Part shown: in pieces, positions 43,213 to 52,762 of the stretch
Numbering within the stretch: position 1 is the stretch's first letter
Layout: each line of letters opens with the position of its first letter
From: Ignatzschineria sp.
GTDB taxonomy: Bacteria; Pseudomonadota; Gammaproteobacteria; Cardiobacteriales; Wohlfahrtiimonadaceae
Length of the DNA stretch: 64,000 nt
Reading direction: 5' to 3'
NCBI GenBank assembly: GCA_030150405.1
Contig: JASLFU010000022.1
Location: 18,006 to 82,005, forward strand
Translations under genes and position numbers: made by a program
The notes under the pieces: model-generated
Told to the model about the DNA's origin: nothing
The model's input: the letters and a program-made list of their open reading frames with translations, nothing else
The model's database searches: none

Positions 43213-45090
43213 ATGCTCGCTGCCCTTCTCTCTTTTTTATCGAAAACAGATCGAAAAAGATACTTAACACTCCTTGTAAGCGCCCTACTATCACTTACCC
43301 TTTTGTTGCCTAATTTTCTCTATGGAGAGGAATTTGCCACAAAAGAGAGCGAAGAAATCTCACAATATGAGCAAAAAGAGGAAACCATAGATGCAAAAGT
43401 GCTCAAGAAGACTCCCCACGCTCTGCAATTCCCCCTTACAGATGAAGATAATATTACTGAAGAAGAGTGTTGCGATAAATTTGAGCAGCTACATTTGGCA
43501 ATTAAAGAGATCGATAGCCATAAAGCAGAACTTGAGCAGGAGCTTAAAAAGAACTTACATCCTAATGATGCAGAAGAGATTGAGCGTCGTATTCAACAAT
43601 TGAGTAACCAAAAAGCCGAGCTTAATCGACTTTTTGAACGAGATTCCCTAGGGGTTGAGCCTTCCCGCCTTAGTTTAACGCCTACAGAAGAGGAAGCTCC
43701 TTATGATTGGAAACATGAGCTCCTAACTATTGTGCAACCTGTATTTACAGAGATGCAGAGAATGACTCAAACCCAACGGGTGCGGGAAAACCTCCGCCAA
43801 CGGCACGAGGAGATTATTGAGCTATTAAAGACAATTGATAAGAGTAAAGAGCATCTACAGACTTTAACGGATCGCGGAGAGCTTTCAGAGCCTGTTCGCA
43901 AGCGCTTAGAACTTTTGGATGAGCGTTTAGAAAATAACCGAAAAGATGCCGAAAGAGAGTATCAAATTATTGAGGAGAATCTTCTTGCCCTTGAGGATAC
44001 CCGCTCCTTTTTTGAGCGCCTTTGGGTCAGTATTCTTGAGTTTATTAAAGGTCGGGGATTTATTCTCGTCACTGCATTTGGAACATTTTTCACCATTCTC
44101 TACCTCTCTTCCCGACTCTTATCCTATCTCTCCGATCGCCGAGAACGGCTAGGCTATACTCGTCGTGTAAATGTAAAATGGCGCTTTATGGTGCTATTTT
44201 ACCGGCTCTTTACCTTTATTATTGCACTGATCTCCCTTCTAGTTGTGCTGCACTCCATGGGCGATATGGTGCTTTTTGGACTCGCAATTCTCATTCTTCT
44301 TGCTCTTCTTTTAAGTTTTAGAAACTATCTACCCACCTATATCAGCGAGCTCAGAACCTTTCTAAACTTAGGTCAAGCCCGACAAGGAGAGCGGGTAATT
44401 TATAACGGTTTGCCGTGGAAAATCGATAAGATCAATCTCTATTTTGCCTATTTAGTTAATCCGGAGCTCAATAATGGGCGTATTCGCTTAACCGTTACTA
44501 TGCTTGGGACACTGGTCTCTCGCCCTGTGCTGCTCGATGAGATCTGGTTCCCCTGTAAAGTAGGGGATTCTCTTATCCTTCCTGATGGCACATATGTGGA
44601 AGTTTTAAGACAAACACCAGAATCGATCTATCTGGAATCCTTTAACGCTCACATTATTTACCCAACTAATGAGTTTTTAGCCGCAAAACCTCGTAATATC
44701 TCTAAAGGATTCTATGCGGTAATCGATTTTGGGTTAGCCTATACTCACTTTAACCTACCCGTCGATGAGGTCTTTGCTAAGATTCATGCCGGTGTAGAGA
44801 GCCATCTTGAAGCGGAAGATTCTGGCGTTGCAGGGCAGATTAATAGCATTAGTGTTGAGTTTCGCCGAATTGAAGAGGGACGCTCTCTTCTCTATACCGT
44901 GATTTTAGATATGAAAGGAACAGCTGCAAGCTACTACTTTCAGGTACAAAGGATGGCGCAAGAAGCCTGTTTACGCACTGCCCAGAAAGAGGGTTGGACG
45001 ATGCCCTTTACTCAAGTCTCTATTCATCGCGGAAAAAATGATGATTTTGAGTATCCCGATAGCGTAAAGTTTTTAGAAAAAACGGAATAA
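43213..45090 (+). CDS. MscS-like membrane protein, tandem copy 1
   Basis: 625 residues. An N-terminal hydrophobic signal (LLVSALLSLTLLLPNFLYG) precedes a long Glu/Lys/Gln-rich coiled coil (about 90-265). Three membrane helices start near residues 281, 325 and 352. The third (MVLFGLAILILLALLLSF) runs into FRNYLPTYISELRTFLNLGQARQGERVIYNG and a beta domain, as in the MscS pore helix and Sm-like domain. The Ala/Gly pattern of the MscS pore is replaced by bulky Leu/Phe residues, so gating may differ. RQTPESIYL and YPTNEFLA are shared with the copy at 45608. A role in osmotic or envelope stress is inferred. Confidence 0.72.
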   Translation: MLAALLSFLSKTDRKRYLTLLVSALLSLTLLLPNFLYGEEFATKESEEISQYEQKEETIDAKVLKKTPHALQFPLTDEDNITEEECCDKFEQLHLAIKEIDSHKAELEQELKKNLHPNDAEEIERRIQQLSNQKAELNRLFERDSLGVEPSRLSLTPTEEEAPYDWKHELLTIVQPVFTEMQRMTQTQRVRENLRQRHEEIIELLKTIDKSKEHLQTLTDRGELSEPVRKRLELLDERLENNRKDAEREYQIIEENLLALEDTRSFFERLWVSILEFIKGRGFILVTAFGTFFTILYLSSRLLSYLSDRRERLGYTRRVNVKWRFMVLFYRLFTFIIALISLLVVLHSMGDMVLFGLAILILLALLLSFRNYLPTYISELRTFLNLGQARQGERVIYNGLPWKIDKINLYFAYLVNPELNNGRIRLTVTMLGTLVSRPVLLDEIWFPCKVGDSLILPDGTYVEVLRQTPESIYLESFNAHIIYPTNEFLAAKPRNISKGFYAVIDFGLAYTHFNLPVDEVFAKIHAGVESHLEAEDSGVAGQINSISVEFRRIEEGRSLLYTVILDMKGTAASYYFQVQRMAQEACLRTAQKEGWTMPFTQVSIHRGKNDDFEYPDSVKFLEKTE

Positions 45091-45125
45091 GAGACCTCTT
45101 TTCTTCTTCACTTCCTCTATAATGA

Positions 45126-45149
45126 AGGGGCGCATAAGCGCTCCTTTTT
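45126..45149 (+). terminator. Terminator after MscS-like copy 1
   Basis: AGGGGCGC-ATAA-GCGCTCCT with one G-U pair, then TTTT. Confidence 0.85.
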
Positions 45150-45182
45150 ATTGAGTTCATAGAGATTAAGTAGGAAGATTAA

Positions 45183-45539
45183 ATGAATAATCCTTTTCGG
45201 AATTACCAACAAAAAACGGCTCCTAAAGCAGAAGAATCGATCGAAAAACCAAAATATCTCCCCCCTAATCACAGTCATCCCTTTTTGCGTAAGATGTTAA
45301 CGCTCTATAATCTTGCCTTCCCCCTACTCCATGCACTTTTTACCCTGCTTCTTCTGAGTGCCTTCCTCTTAATAGGCGTTCAGTTTATCCGGGGCTTATT
45401 CTTTTTAGAGATCGAGCCTGTAGCTTTAGTGAACACCTTTCCAAAATCTTCTCTCTTCTTCTTTCTCTCACTTCTCTTATTTAGCCTAAATGCTCTAGGG
45501 AAACGAATCGCTAATGGGCTAGCCATTAAGCTACAGTAA
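45183..45539 (+). CDS. Small two-span membrane protein between MscS-like copies
   Basis: 118 residues. A polar N-terminus (NNPFRNYQQKTAPKAEES, then a Pro/His-rich stretch PNHSHPFLRK) precedes two long hydrophobic segments at about 47-75 and 88-108, ending in a basic tail. I do not recognise it. AGGAAG precedes the ATG. It lies between two MscS-like paralogues and just upstream of the second with no terminator, so co-transcription and association with that protein are plausible. Confidence 0.6.
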   Translation: MNNPFRNYQQKTAPKAEESIEKPKYLPPNHSHPFLRKMLTLYNLAFPLLHALFTLLLLSAFLLIGVQFIRGLFFLEIEPVALVNTFPKSSLFFFLSLLLFSLNALGKRIANGLAIKLQ

Positions 45540-45607
45540 AATCAGCAGATCCTCTAAAGCGTGCTATCTTTATAAAGATTTATCATTACCAAATAAGGAG
45601 TCTTGAA

Positions 45608-47350
45608 ATGCCGATACTTACCCCTAGCCGAGCCCTACTCGTTACGGAGAATTATAGAAGTACTCAAGATCATCCTGCACCGCTTAAAAAAGGCAGAAGC
45701 CTACTTACACTTTTTCTGCTCTTTATTCTCTCCTTTTTGACGCTACAGCCCCTTATGGCTGCAGAAACTTTAGATGAGCTCGAAAGACCCCAAAAACTCA
45801 ATGAAATTCGGCAAAATTTAAGCGATATTGCTGAACGGAAAAAAGCGCTCCAACAGATGCCTACCGAGGAGTTAACCGAAGAGGAGAAGGCGGAGTTAGA
45901 GAAACGTATTCAGCAACTTAATGATCAACGTCGGGATTATCAATCCCTTTTTGAGCAGATCTCTTTAGGCGGGATCGATACTACACGCTTTGCCATTACT
46001 ATGCCTGCGGAGGAGAAGACTCCTGTAAATTACAATTGGCAACAAGAAGTGATGCAGATTTTGCAGCCTCTCTTTGCCAAGATGCAGAGAATGACCGAAG
46101 ATGCCCGTAAAAAGGATCTCTTACGGGAGGATGAAAAAGAACTTGCAGAACGGATTGAGCTCGCCAAAGAGGGGATGAATGCTCTTCAAGCCTTAAATCA
46201 AGAGTCGCTCCGGGAAGATGCAAAAAAGGCGGTGCTTGATATTCAGACCGATTGGAATGACCTTATTAAAACCTTAGAGCATCAGCATAATATCGTTGAA
46301 CTAAAACTTGCCGATATGACTGATGACCGCGGATTTTTTGAACGGTTAACCCAAAATTTCTGGGGTTTTATCTCTAATGATGGAATTATCCTGCTTGTGG
46401 CTTCTGCGGTGGCTATTACCCTCTACTATCTTCTCAACGCCATTGCAGCCTACCTCATTAAGCGATATGAGATTGAAAAACGCCGCCTAATTAACTTTAA
46501 ATGGCGTCTTGTTCTGCTCGCTTATCAAGTGGTGAACTTTCTTCTCGCGCTAAGTGTGTTTTTGGTTATTCTACACACATCGGGCAATATGGTGCTCTTT
46601 GGTTTTGCGGTGTTGATTCTCTTTGCCCTATTGGTCACCTTTAGAAATGCTATTCCGAACTATATTCGCCGTTTGCGTCTCTTCTTAAATTTAGGGCAAG
46701 CCCGAGAAGGAGAGCGAATTATTTATGAGGGTATTCCTTGGGAGATTACTAGCATCAATCTCTATGCTGCTTATCTTAAAAACCCACTGCTTGATAATGG
46801 GCAGATCCGCCTTACGCTCGATCAGCTTGATAAAATCTACTCACGCCCTATTAAGATGGATGAACTTTGGTTCCCTACCCGGGCAGGCGATATTATTCTG
46901 CTGCCCGATCAGCGTTTAGTAAAAGTTGCTCGACAAACGCCAGAATCGATCTATTTAAATCATGAAGGGGCGAATATTGTCTATCCTACCGCAGAATTTT
47001 ATAAGCTTAAATTTAGCAATATCTCTTTAGGTTATACTCTAACCTTACATTTTACCTTGGAGGAATCCCCCGAAAATCGCCTTAAGTTGGAAGAGATCTA
47101 TAAAACAATGGATAGCGAACTTCGGGAATATATAGAAACGAAAAATGGAGATCTCTGCAGATCGATTCGTACCATTGAGCTCTCTATACGCCAAATCTTA
47201 AATGATACTCAAACAAGCTACCGACTCTTGGTACGCATGGCGCCTAACTCTGCAAAGCATTATTTAGAGATGAAAGATCTCCTCAATAATGCCACGGCCA
47301 TTATCGCCCGTAATAATGGCTGGAAAATTATCTTAACAGAAGTGCTATAA
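45608..47350 (+). CDS. MscS-like membrane protein, tandem copy 2
   Basis: 580 residues with the same plan as the gene at 43213: a signal segment after a 31-residue polar leader (LLTLFLLFILSFLTLQPLMAAE), then a coiled coil (about 60-245). Membrane helices start near residues 259, 300 and 328 (MVLFGFAVLILFALLVTF), followed by FRNAIPNYIRRLRLFLNLGQAREGERIIYEG, a beta domain and an alpha/beta tail. RQTPESIYL and IVYPTAEFY match the first copy. AAGGAG precedes the ATG. The unusually long polar stretch before the signal may mean that the true start is later. Tandem duplication followed by divergence is likely. Confidence 0.72.
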   Translation: MPILTPSRALLVTENYRSTQDHPAPLKKGRSLLTLFLLFILSFLTLQPLMAAETLDELERPQKLNEIRQNLSDIAERKKALQQMPTEELTEEEKAELEKRIQQLNDQRRDYQSLFEQISLGGIDTTRFAITMPAEEKTPVNYNWQQEVMQILQPLFAKMQRMTEDARKKDLLREDEKELAERIELAKEGMNALQALNQESLREDAKKAVLDIQTDWNDLIKTLEHQHNIVELKLADMTDDRGFFERLTQNFWGFISNDGIILLVASAVAITLYYLLNAIAAYLIKRYEIEKRRLINFKWRLVLLAYQVVNFLLALSVFLVILHTSGNMVLFGFAVLILFALLVTFRNAIPNYIRRLRLFLNLGQAREGERIIYEGIPWEITSINLYAAYLKNPLLDNGQIRLTLDQLDKIYSRPIKMDELWFPTRAGDIILLPDQRLVKVARQTPESIYLNHEGANIVYPTAEFYKLKFSNISLGYTLTLHFTLEESPENRLKLEEIYKTMDSELREYIETKNGDLCRSIRTIELSIRQILNDTQTSYRLLVRMAPNSAKHYLEMKDLLNNATAIIARNNGWKIILTEVL

Positions 47351-47471
47351 ATCATTTATACAATTCAGACGCTATCATTACTCATACATTGAATACATTA
47401 ATCTCTATGAATAGCCCCTTTTGTAAGAGATATTCGATCTTTTCCTATCTCTATTTTATTTATTGAGGGCA

Positions 47472-47511
47472 TAAAAAAGCAGGTTAGAGAGATTTCCTCT
47501 TTAACCTGCTT
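47472..47511 (-). terminator. Terminator after bioB
   Basis: On the minus strand AAGCAGGTTA / TAACCTGCTT with a nested AGAG/CTCT stem, then TTTTTT. It may also end the convergent MscS-like transcript. Confidence 0.85.
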
Positions 47512-47587
47512 CCATTATCTCCGCTCTTAAAGCCTGTAACGTTACTAAATCAGAAGCCTTAATTAAGAGAGCTATAAAGCTTTACGC

Positions 47588-48610
47588 TTATGCTACTTCC
47601 CCTTTTTTCTTTCCTTTAGCCTCATTTTTAGCTTGATGAGGATTGCACCCCTCTTTATAAGGGTCGTGAGTTGCTGTGATATTTAAACGCTCAAAAAGCT
47701 CTTTATCTGTCACTTGGTCCGCATTAGGGGTTGTGAGTAATTTATCTCCATAGAAAATAGAGTTAGCACCTGCCATAAAACAGAGCGCTTGCAGCTGCTC
47801 ATTCATCGTCTCCCGACCGGCAGAGAGACGGACCATCGATTTGGGCATCATAATCCGGGCAACGGCGATGGTACGTAAAAAGTCAAAATCATCCACCTGA
47901 TCATTATTCTCAAGCGGTGTACCTTTAATAGGGATAAGACGATTAATAGGAACACTTTCTGGAGGCGTCCCCATATTGGCTAGCTGCACAAGAAGTGATG
48001 CCCGATCTCGCACAGATTCCCCCAGCCCGATAATCCCTCCCGAGCAGACCTTAATTCCCGCTTCACGTACATGATCAAGTGTATCTAAACGGTGCTGATA
48101 GCTATGGGTGCTGACAATATCACCATAAAATTCTGGGGAGGTATCTAAGTTATGATTGTAATAATCCAATCCCACTTCTGCGAGCTCTTCTGCTTGTTCT
48201 GCATTTAAGTGCCCAAGTGTCATACAGGTCTCTAACCCTAGCCCTTTAACCTCTTCGATCATCTTTTTAAGAAGAGGCATATCCCGTGCTTTTGGATTAC
48301 GCCACGCAGCCCCCATACAGAAACGAGTTGCCCCCTCTGCTTTAGCCGCTTTTGCCTCTTCCACTACCTTTTGAACCTCTAAAAGCTTCTCGGCTTCAAG
48401 CCCTGTATCATATCGAACACTCTGTGCACAATATTTACAATCTTCAGAACAAGATCCCGTTTTAATCGAAAGAAGCGTACTCACCTGAACTTTAGTAGGA
48501 TCAAAATTTTGGCGATGCACTGTTTGTGCTTCATAAAGTAACTCAAAAAGTGGCTTTTCAAAAAGTGCGACTGCATCATCAATCGACCACTCGTTTGTAT
48601 AGTATTCCAT
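47588..48610 (-). CDS. bioB: Biotin synthase
   Basis: 340 residues, radical SAM enzyme that inserts sulfur into dethiobiotin. The cluster motif is CSEDCKYCAQS; YNHNLDTSPEFYGDIVSTH and GIIGLGESVRDR with SAGRETM are family hallmarks. The Lys-rich tail (AKNEAKGKKKGEVA) is extra. No other bio gene and no clear BirA operator is near it. GGAG precedes the ATG by nine bases. Confidence 0.96.
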   Translation of the reverse strand: MEYYTNEWSIDDAVALFEKPLFELLYEAQTVHRQNFDPTKVQVSTLLSIKTGSCSEDCKYCAQSVRYDTGLEAEKLLEVQKVVEEAKAAKAEGATRFCMGAAWRNPKARDMPLLKKMIEEVKGLGLETCMTLGHLNAEQAEELAEVGLDYYNHNLDTSPEFYGDIVSTHSYQHRLDTLDHVREAGIKVCSGGIIGLGESVRDRASLLVQLANMGTPPESVPINRLIPIKGTPLENNDQVDDFDFLRTIAVARIMMPKSMVRLSAGRETMNEQLQALCFMAGANSIFYGDKLLTTPNADQVTDKELFERLNITATHDPYKEGCNPHQAKNEAKGKKKGEVA

Positions 48611-48774
48611 TCAATTCAACTCCATATTCTGGACAAATTAATGGCCTGCCTTAATTGATGGCGGCCTTTAGAAATTATTATTCCTCTAACATGATAAAGG
48701 AAATTCATTTCTCTCGTTGAGTATTTTTATCACCCTCGTTCACTAAGGGCTATTTTACTCTATTTATAAGCACA

Positions 48775-48812
48775 GAAAAAAGCGCAGAAGAATCCAAATA
48801 ATCTTCCGCGCT
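48775..48812 (-). terminator. Terminator after nrdB
   Basis: AGCGC-A-GAAGA / TCTTC-C-GCGCT with one internal mismatch, then TTTTTT on the minus strand. Confidence 0.8.
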
Positions 48813-48836
48813 CAATATTTCTTAAATGTTTTTTAC

Positions 48837-49934
48837 TTAGATATCGAAGATCTCATCTTCAACGTCGTCAGTAACGCTATTTAAGCGATAGTTAGTATTA
48901 TCCATCTCTTGGTTAGCGTTTTGCGTTTTGTTAAGATCAAACCAGTTATCCATCCATGAGAGAGGATTCTTCTCAACACGCTCATAAGGATTCTCTAAAC
49001 CTAAGAAGCCATAGAGCTCTTGAGCATTCCAGAGTACCCACTCATTTAACAATGGTTTATTGAGCCCAACAATTGAGCGCCCTTCACTAAATAGATAATC
49101 ATTCCAATTAAACTCCTGCTCGATTACAGTACGAATAATTTCATGGATCGCCTCTTTATTCTCCTCAAGAAGATCAACCCACTCCTGATCTTTAAAGAGA
49201 ATCTCAAGTACCGCTTCATCCATCATTACGTGTACCTGTTCATCCTGAGCGATTTTTTGTACAAGCTTAGCAATACCTTGGAAGATATTTTGCTCAGCAA
49301 GTGCAAAGGTACATGCAAAGGAGCTCATAAACTCGATCTTTTCTAAGCAGTAGAGCGCAATAAAGGCACGTAGAATCACCGATTTTAACTCGCGAGATTC
49401 ACGATCAATTTTGCCTAATTTATAGAGCGCACCATAGCGATCAAGCTCATCGAAAGCATCAATAACAGTGGTTGAGCGATTTAGAACCTCATCATTACGC
49501 ATAACCTCTTTAAAGACCTCTTGAGGGTCAGAGATACATTGACGAATGATCTCAGAATAGGTTAATGCATGAAGATTCTCCATCTCAGATTGCTTAGAGA
49601 GCATCACCCAAAGCTCTGAGTTCGTCACAAATGGTGCAAAGAGCGGCGCAATAGTTCTTGAAGCCACTGAGTCAAGCTCCCATTGGAATGCGAGCGTTTT
49701 CACCATAATGTCGTAGTTATTTTTCGAACAGTTAAGAAGATCCATGCGCGATTGCTCAAGATTCACTTCATCTTCTGTCCAATCCATAGACTTTTGAAGT
49801 TTATAAAGATCAAATAAGCGCGGATATGGCGTATTGATCGAATCATAGAGCGCAAGTGGCTCACCTAAAAAGAGCGGATACTGACCTGTTTGCCAGTTGT
49901 CATTATTCTGATTAAAAATTGATGTTTCTTGCAT
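48837..49934 (-). CDS. nrdB: Ribonucleoside-diphosphate reductase class Ia beta subunit
   Basis: 365 residues, diiron-tyrosyl radical subunit. Ligand regions: ELDSVAS (Asp), SEMENLHALTYSEII (Glu, His and the radical Tyr), EFMSSFACTFALAEQ (Glu) and AQDEQVHVMM (Glu/His). The C-terminus ends with an acidic tail (DDVEDEIFDI) that docks on NrdA. The start is the ATG at 49934, since AGGAG is seven bases before it but only one base from the ATG at 49940. It is fairly divergent from E. coli NrdB and lies 88 bases after nrdA. Confidence 0.93.
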   Translation of the reverse strand: MQETSIFNQNNDNWQTGQYPLFLGEPLALYDSINTPYPRLFDLYKLQKSMDWTEDEVNLEQSRMDLLNCSKNNYDIMVKTLAFQWELDSVASRTIAPLFAPFVTNSELWVMLSKQSEMENLHALTYSEIIRQCISDPQEVFKEVMRNDEVLNRSTTVIDAFDELDRYGALYKLGKIDRESRELKSVILRAFIALYCLEKIEFMSSFACTFALAEQNIFQGIAKLVQKIAQDEQVHVMMDEAVLEILFKDQEWVDLLEENKEAIHEIIRTVIEQEFNWNDYLFSEGRSIVGLNKPLLNEWVLWNAQELYGFLGLENPYERVEKNPLSWMDNWFDLNKTQNANQEMDNTNYRLNSVTDDVEDEIFDI

Positions 49935-50022
49935 TAACATACTCCTGTTTTATACGGCGGAAATTGCAGGTCTCCGCCGATCATGAATAACTTAAAAGGT
50001 TAAACCTTATAAAGCAGTTCTC

Positions 50023-52266
50023 TTAAAGCGTGCATGCACCGCCGGCACAGCTCGCATCTTCTACCGTTTCATACCCTTCGTGCACAATCCCTGACGCACT
50101 ATTGAGGTAGTAACGGGTCTTACAACCAAGCTTCATCATATAGATAAAGTCCGAAAGTAATTGACGGCTCGAAATCGTCTGCTGACTCTGTAAGTTTAAA
50201 TAGAGGTCTGCACTAATTGCTTGCCCTGTAAACTTCTGAATAATTGCGTACATTTCGATGAGATCCTTAGAATCTAAATTCCAAGCAATATCGTAATATT
50301 GCGCAAGCTCATCCATATCGGGCGCTAAAAGTAGATTCTTACCGGTGCCTGAGGTTTTCATCACTTTTAAGTTACGAATGGGATAGAGACCATTTGTTGT
50401 ATTTGTGAGCTGCGAGCTCGATTCAACCGGCATCATCGCCTCTAATACTGAATGGCGAATACCACCCTGTTCAATAATCTCTTTCCGTAGTCCTTCCCAG
50501 TCATACACTAATTTTTGGGTATGAACTTCATCAACATTCTTATTGTAAGTATCGATCGGCAACCAACCTTCAGGGTATTTAGTACGATCGATCCACTCTG
50601 CATTCCCTTTCTCTCGGGCTAAGCGCAAGCTCGCTTTATGAAGATAGTAAGAGTGACGTTCTGCAATAAAGTGAATGTAGTTTTTACCATCTCGTGAGGC
50701 GTAGCTTAATTTCTGCATCGCCATTTCATGGGCAAGGTTTGTAATTCCCACACCGATTGAGCGACGAGCTTTTGCCGTTGTCTCTAAGGATGGGAACGGA
50801 TACTCCATAATCTCGATCACATTATCGATCATTAAGGCGCAGTAGTAGGCAACTTCTTCATACTCTTCTTCCGAAACGCGCCCAACAACAATCGAGGCTA
50901 AAGAACAGAGACCAATCTCTCCTACTGGATCTTCTGAATAGAGATCCGGCATTCCGGTGTAAGCTTTTGTAGGTAGAGCGATCTCAAGACATAAGTTTGA
51001 AGAGTAGATCGTATCTTTAAAGGGTGTATGACGATTCATCTCATCAATATAAGTGAGATAGATACGCCCTGTCTCAGCTGACTCTGTGAGTGCTCGAAGT
51101 GCAATATCTCGAGCTTTAACAATCTCTTTCTTAATAGACTTATCGTTAAAGACACGCTCATACTCTGCTTTAAATGCCTCGTAATCTTCACTATAGAAGA
51201 GCTCATAAAGCTTAGGAGCATTGAGAAGACTTACAAGCATCCAATCTTCATTACGCGCAACCTTCTCCACGAAGAAACGATTCACGAGCATAGCGTAATC
51301 GATATCTCGGATACGTTTTTGCTGAACCGTTGTGGGGTTTTTAAGCACTAAAAGATCAAAAATCTCAGGGTCAAGTACGTTAAAGTAAACCGTCGCTGAT
51401 CCCCCTCGGGAAGCCTGCATATTGGCATGCACCGCCGATTGAATCATTCTGTAGTAAGGGAGCTTTCCTTGATGAACAACGCGCCCCTCTTTTACCGGAT
51501 CTCCCTTTGAACGGGTTAAAAGGTGAGAGCCAATACCCGCTGAAGCACAGGTCATCATATATGCGATATGATCCCCGGTAGAAAGACTATCTACATTATC
51601 ATCTACCGTGTAAACACAGCAGGAAGCATAGCCCTTATGGGGGGTACGCATATTTATAAGCATCGGCGTGGGAGTATTGATTTTAAGCTCATTAAGATAA
51701 CGATAGAGCTTCTCAATATCCTGCATGCGACGCTCTTTAGGCTGGTTTTGCATATTTTGCATCGCCATCCCCATAAACATAAACTGGGGCGACTCTAAAA
51801 CACGATCATTCACGCGATCTTTAATAAGGTAGCGATCACGCATCTGATGCAGTGTTGTGTAGTTGTAATTAATATCGATCTCGTGATCAATAATCTTGCC
51901 AAGCTCTTCGAGCTCTTCCCGGGTATAGTCCATCGCTTCCCAGTGCTTGAGCTTAACCATATGATCGTAAAAATCGATTAAAGAGGGAATTTGGCGATAT
52001 CCACCAAAAGCCTCTTTATAGATCGTTCCGATAAGAAGACGCCCTGCCATCTTAAGGTGCTGGTGATCCTCTTTTTCAACACACGCATCGATCATTGCTT
52101 TGTGAAGCTCTAATGTCGTACAACCATCGTAACATTTACGATAAGCCTCAAGTGCGATTGCACTCCAGTCGACCTCATAATGTGCAGCAAACTCTGCCCA
52201 CTTATTTAATTTTTCGGCGTCGAACTTCTCCCGTTCGCCATTACTCTTCACAACGTAATTAATCAT
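50023..52266 (-). CDS. nrdA: Ribonucleoside-diphosphate reductase class Ia alpha subunit
   Basis: 747 residues. An N-terminal ATP cone (YVVKSNGEREKFDAEKL) for dATP control precedes the catalytic barrel with TPTPMLINMRTPHKG, SSNLCLEIALPT (Asn-Cys-Glu site) and the radical-transfer pair in CKTRYYLNS. The C-terminal swinging Cys pair is CAGGAC. It reduces NDPs to dNDPs. AAGG lies seven bases before the ATG. First gene of nrdAB, behind a 496-base upstream gap. Confidence 0.95.
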   Translation of the reverse strand: MINYVVKSNGEREKFDAEKLNKWAEFAAHYEVDWSAIALEAYRKCYDGCTTLELHKAMIDACVEKEDHQHLKMAGRLLIGTIYKEAFGGYRQIPSLIDFYDHMVKLKHWEAMDYTREELEELGKIIDHEIDINYNYTTLHQMRDRYLIKDRVNDRVLESPQFMFMGMAMQNMQNQPKERRMQDIEKLYRYLNELKINTPTPMLINMRTPHKGYASCCVYTVDDNVDSLSTGDHIAYMMTCASAGIGSHLLTRSKGDPVKEGRVVHQGKLPYYRMIQSAVHANMQASRGGSATVYFNVLDPEIFDLLVLKNPTTVQQKRIRDIDYAMLVNRFFVEKVARNEDWMLVSLLNAPKLYELFYSEDYEAFKAEYERVFNDKSIKKEIVKARDIALRALTESAETGRIYLTYIDEMNRHTPFKDTIYSSNLCLEIALPTKAYTGMPDLYSEDPVGEIGLCSLASIVVGRVSEEEYEEVAYYCALMIDNVIEIMEYPFPSLETTAKARRSIGVGITNLAHEMAMQKLSYASRDGKNYIHFIAERHSYYLHKASLRLAREKGNAEWIDRTKYPEGWLPIDTYNKNVDEVHTQKLVYDWEGLRKEIIEQGGIRHSVLEAMMPVESSSQLTNTTNGLYPIRNLKVMKTSGTGKNLLLAPDMDELAQYYDIAWNLDSKDLIEMYAIIQKFTGQAISADLYLNLQSQQTISSRQLLSDFIYMMKLGCKTRYYLNSASGIVHEGYETVEDASCAGGACTL

Positions 52267-52762
52267 GTTTTAGCCTTAAATTTTAATAGATGTTATGTAG
52301 GAAATAGATCTTTTGAATGACTTCTACTTTGGTGTCTCCACTCTTTAAAAGCCATTTAAATTTTTTAGAGTGTTTAGCCTCATTAAAAATATAAGAAAAG
52401 GAAAACCGTTATCACGTTTCTCCGCTTCTATCGCTTTTTAATAAGTCTTATTTTCTTTAGCCAAAACGGCTGAAAGTCACACCCTTTAGGTTATTCAACC
52501 TTTTTTCGCTTGCTCTTTAATCTCTTAAAAAGCAATCATTTACGAAATAAATTTCTTCTATTCCGTAACAGAAATATTCTGAATCAATCTGCGTGTACTA
52601 TAACACAATCGGGCTCAGGATTTGCCATTGAAAAGGGTAAAAATTCTGATTGATAATTTTAAAATAAGGCTCTCCCCGCTCCCTATCGATCATCTGCGAA
52701 AATTGCATATGAGAATTATTTGCATTTAGGAGTAATAATTATACGCTCACTCCCAAAATTTA
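52267..52762. other. 496-base region upstream of nrdA
   Basis: This is the longest gene-free stretch. On the minus strand TGTTATAGT (52597-52605) is a possible extended -10 promoter about 330 bases before nrdA, which would give a long leader. An imperfect inverted repeat (CACTCTTTAAAA...TTTTTTAGAGTG, about 52340-52372) lies in that leader. No NrdR box matching ACACTATAT-type halves and no gene is visible. Confidence 0.5.

Noticed and set aside
52593..52606. GTGT...ACAC palindrome upstream of nrdA as an NrdR box
   Set aside because: The half-sites are in the opposite orientation to the NrdR consensus (ACAC...GTGT); treated only as a -10-like element.
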